DNA of 44,587 bases from Hyphomicrobiales bacterium (GTDB taxonomy: Bacteria; Pseudomonadota; Alphaproteobacteria; Rhizobiales; Rhizobiaceae), in the NCBI GenBank assembly GCA_900472925.1, contig UCJU01000040.1, forward strand, positions 54,988 through 99,574, in the 5' to 3' direction. The position numbers and the translations under genes are program-made. The notes under the pieces were generated by a model. That model worked only from the letters and a program-made list of their open reading frames with translations. It did not search any database and was not told where the DNA came from. Of the stretch, positions 43,399-44,587 are shown piece by piece (the first letter of the stretch is position 1; every line of letters begins with the position of its first letter).

Positions 43399-43541
43399 AA
43401 TGATCACCTCAAGAACTGCACTGAACTGAGAACGATATACCAGAAACCGCGCCATATACGCATTCTGGTTCTCTGGCGTCCCCGTGCCATTCCTCCTATT
43501 CTGCGCGAAATTCTTACGCATATGCACAATGGGAGCATGCC

Positions 43542-44510
43542 ATGTCTGAAGCCAGAAAACCCGGACGCGGACGGATCTATTCCTCCATCACCGAGACGAT
43601 TGGCGACACGCCGCTGGTGCGCCTCGACAAGCTGGCGAAGGAAAAGGACGTCAAGGCGACGCTCCTGGCAAAGCTGGAGTTCTTCAACCCCATCGCCTCG
43701 GTCAAAGACCGTATCGGCGTTGCCATGATCGAAGCGCTGGAAGCGCAGGGCAAGATCACGCCCGGCAAAACGACGTTGATCGAGCCGACCTCCGGCAATA
43801 CCGGCATCGCGCTGGCCTTTGCGGCGGCTGCCAAGGGCTACAAGCTGATCCTGACCATGCCCGAGACCATGTCGATCGAGCGCCGCAAGATGCTGGCGCT
43901 GCTGGGCGCGGAACTCGTTCTGACCGAAGGACCCAAGGGCATGAAGGGTGCGATCACCCGAGCACATGAGCTGGCAGCAACATTGCCCGATGCCGTCATT
44001 CCCCAACAATTCGAAAACCCGGCAAACCCCGATGTCCACCGCAGGACGACGGCTGAGGAAATCTGGAACGACACCAATGGCGATGTCGATATCTTCATTT
44101 CCGGCATCGGTACGGGCGGTACGATTACCGGGGTCGGCCAGGTGCTGAAATCCCGAAAGCCTGACGTCAAGGTGGTGGCCGTCGAGCCCACCGACAGCCC
44201 CGTTCTTTCTGGCGGCACGCCCGGCCCGCACAAGATCCAGGGCATTGGCGCAGGCTTTGCGCCGAGCGTTCTCGACACGAAAATCTACGACGAGATCATC
44301 ACCGTCACCAATGACGACGCCTTTGAGACCGCCCGTCTGGTGGCGCGTCTGGAAGGTGTGCCGGTCGGCATCTCCTCAGGCGCCGCGCTATCTGCCGCCA
44401 TCAAGATCGGCGCCCGGGATGAAAATGCGGGCAAGACCATCGTCGTGATCATTCCCTCCTTTGCGGAACGGTACCTGTCGACGGCGCTGTTTGAGGGGTT
44501 GGGGTTTTAG
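43542..44510 (+). CDS. cysK: Cysteine synthase A (O-acetylserine sulfhydrylase)
   Basis: PLP enzyme forming cysteine from O-acetylserine and sulfide. It is 322 residues. The PLP lysine is Lys55 in [18 protein letters not shown] is the substrate loop, and [15 protein letters not shown] binds the cofactor phosphate. GGAG precedes the ATG at seven bases. The upstream 140 bases contain ACCAGAA-N17-TTCTGGT (43439-43469), of unknown role. The gene is complete; the window ends 77 bases later. Confidence 0.95.
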   Translation: MSEARKPGRGRIYSSITETIGDTPLVRLDKLAKEKDVKATLLAKLEFFNPIASVKDRIGVAMIEALEAQGKITPGKTTLIEPTSGNTGIALAFAAAAKGYKLILTMPETMSIERRKMLALLGAELVLTEGPKGMKGAITRAHELAATLPDAVIPQQFENPANPDVHRRTTAEEIWNDTNGDVDIFISGIGTGGTITGVGQVLKSRKPDVKVVAVEPTDSPVLSGGTPGPHKIQGIGAGFAPSVLDTKIYDEIITVTNDDAFETARLVARLEGVPVGISSGAALSAAIKIGARDENAGKTIVVIIPSFAERYLSTALFEGLGF

Positions 44511-44587
44511 GGACTGGCATTATGAGCTGACGTGGTCGGTCGGTCGATCGCTGACGCCGGAGCAAGACCGCCCCCCTCTGGCCTGCC

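Noticed and set aside
43439..43469. ACCAGAA-N17-TTCTGGT as LysE terminator or cysK operator
   Set aside because: Short arms, long loop and no U-tract; too weak to call.

Overview
The window looks like the main chromosome of a Rhizobiaceae member, most likely Agrobacterium or a close Rhizobium. The reasons are a GC-rich coding style, a rhaTPQUK rhamnose block of the type described in Rhizobium leguminosarum, an RpoE/ChrR-type ECF pair, DUF982 and PRC-barrel genes behind EcfG-type promoters, and the gene blocks rpmH-rnpA-yidC-engB..argB and pyrC-pyrE-frk. All of this is read by eye; no database search was run.

Layout. 1-32 is a C/G homopolymer run, probably a contig-end artefact. 67-5327 is rhamnose import and first catabolic steps (the binding-protein gene rhaS would lie just outside the window). 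5312-7062 (minus) is DUF2177, a ChrR-like anti-sigma factor and an ECF sigma factor. Divergent from it, 7224-10605 encodes a flavoprotein, a DUF1365 protein and a cyclopropane-fatty-acid-synthase-like methyltransferase. 10673-11727 is a small general-stress patch: a 24-residue membrane peptide, a DUF982 protein and a PRC-barrel protein, each behind a GGAAC..GTT promoter. 11746-15818 (minus) is a ferric-iron ABC importer in the order C-A-B. Then follow fadD, pgi, an orphan histidine kinase and tRNA-Arg(ACG). 21772-24357 is a two-gene cassette (HAD-fold protein plus SAM methyltransferase) beside that tRNA. 24666-30029 holds an esterase-like lipoprotein, a Ser/Cys-type hydroxyproline epimerase, pyrC, pyrE and fructokinase. 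30030-31821 is an accessory-looking patch with one unrecognised gene and almost 0.7 kb without genes. 31822 to the end is housekeeping: an SDF symporter, a chemoreceptor, rpmH-rnpA-yidC-engB, a short anti-sigma-like protein, argB, an EamA transporter, a HAD nucleotidase, an EF-hand protein, LysE and cysK.

How the genes work together. The most coherent circuit is the ECF sigma/ChrR locus: TGATCC-N16-CGTAAT lies before the sigma gene and CAATCC-N16-CGTATT before the divergent lipid-modification operon, so one stress signal could induce both. The ChrR homologue keeps all four cupin ligands but has Ser where the N-terminal zinc motif normally has its last Cys. Other regulatory links seen are two similar TGA-N9-TCA sites before fbpC and fbpA (candidate iron operators) and a shared LacI-type AATCGATT palindrome before pgi and frk.

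I found no CRISPR array, insertion sequence, prophage or rRNA. I see no clear new multi-gene system. The best candidates for something undescribed are the ECF-controlled lipid operon with its altered ChrR, the 24-residue stress peptide, the HAD-methyltransferase cassette, and the unrecognised gene at 30225-31148 with the structured DNA beside it.
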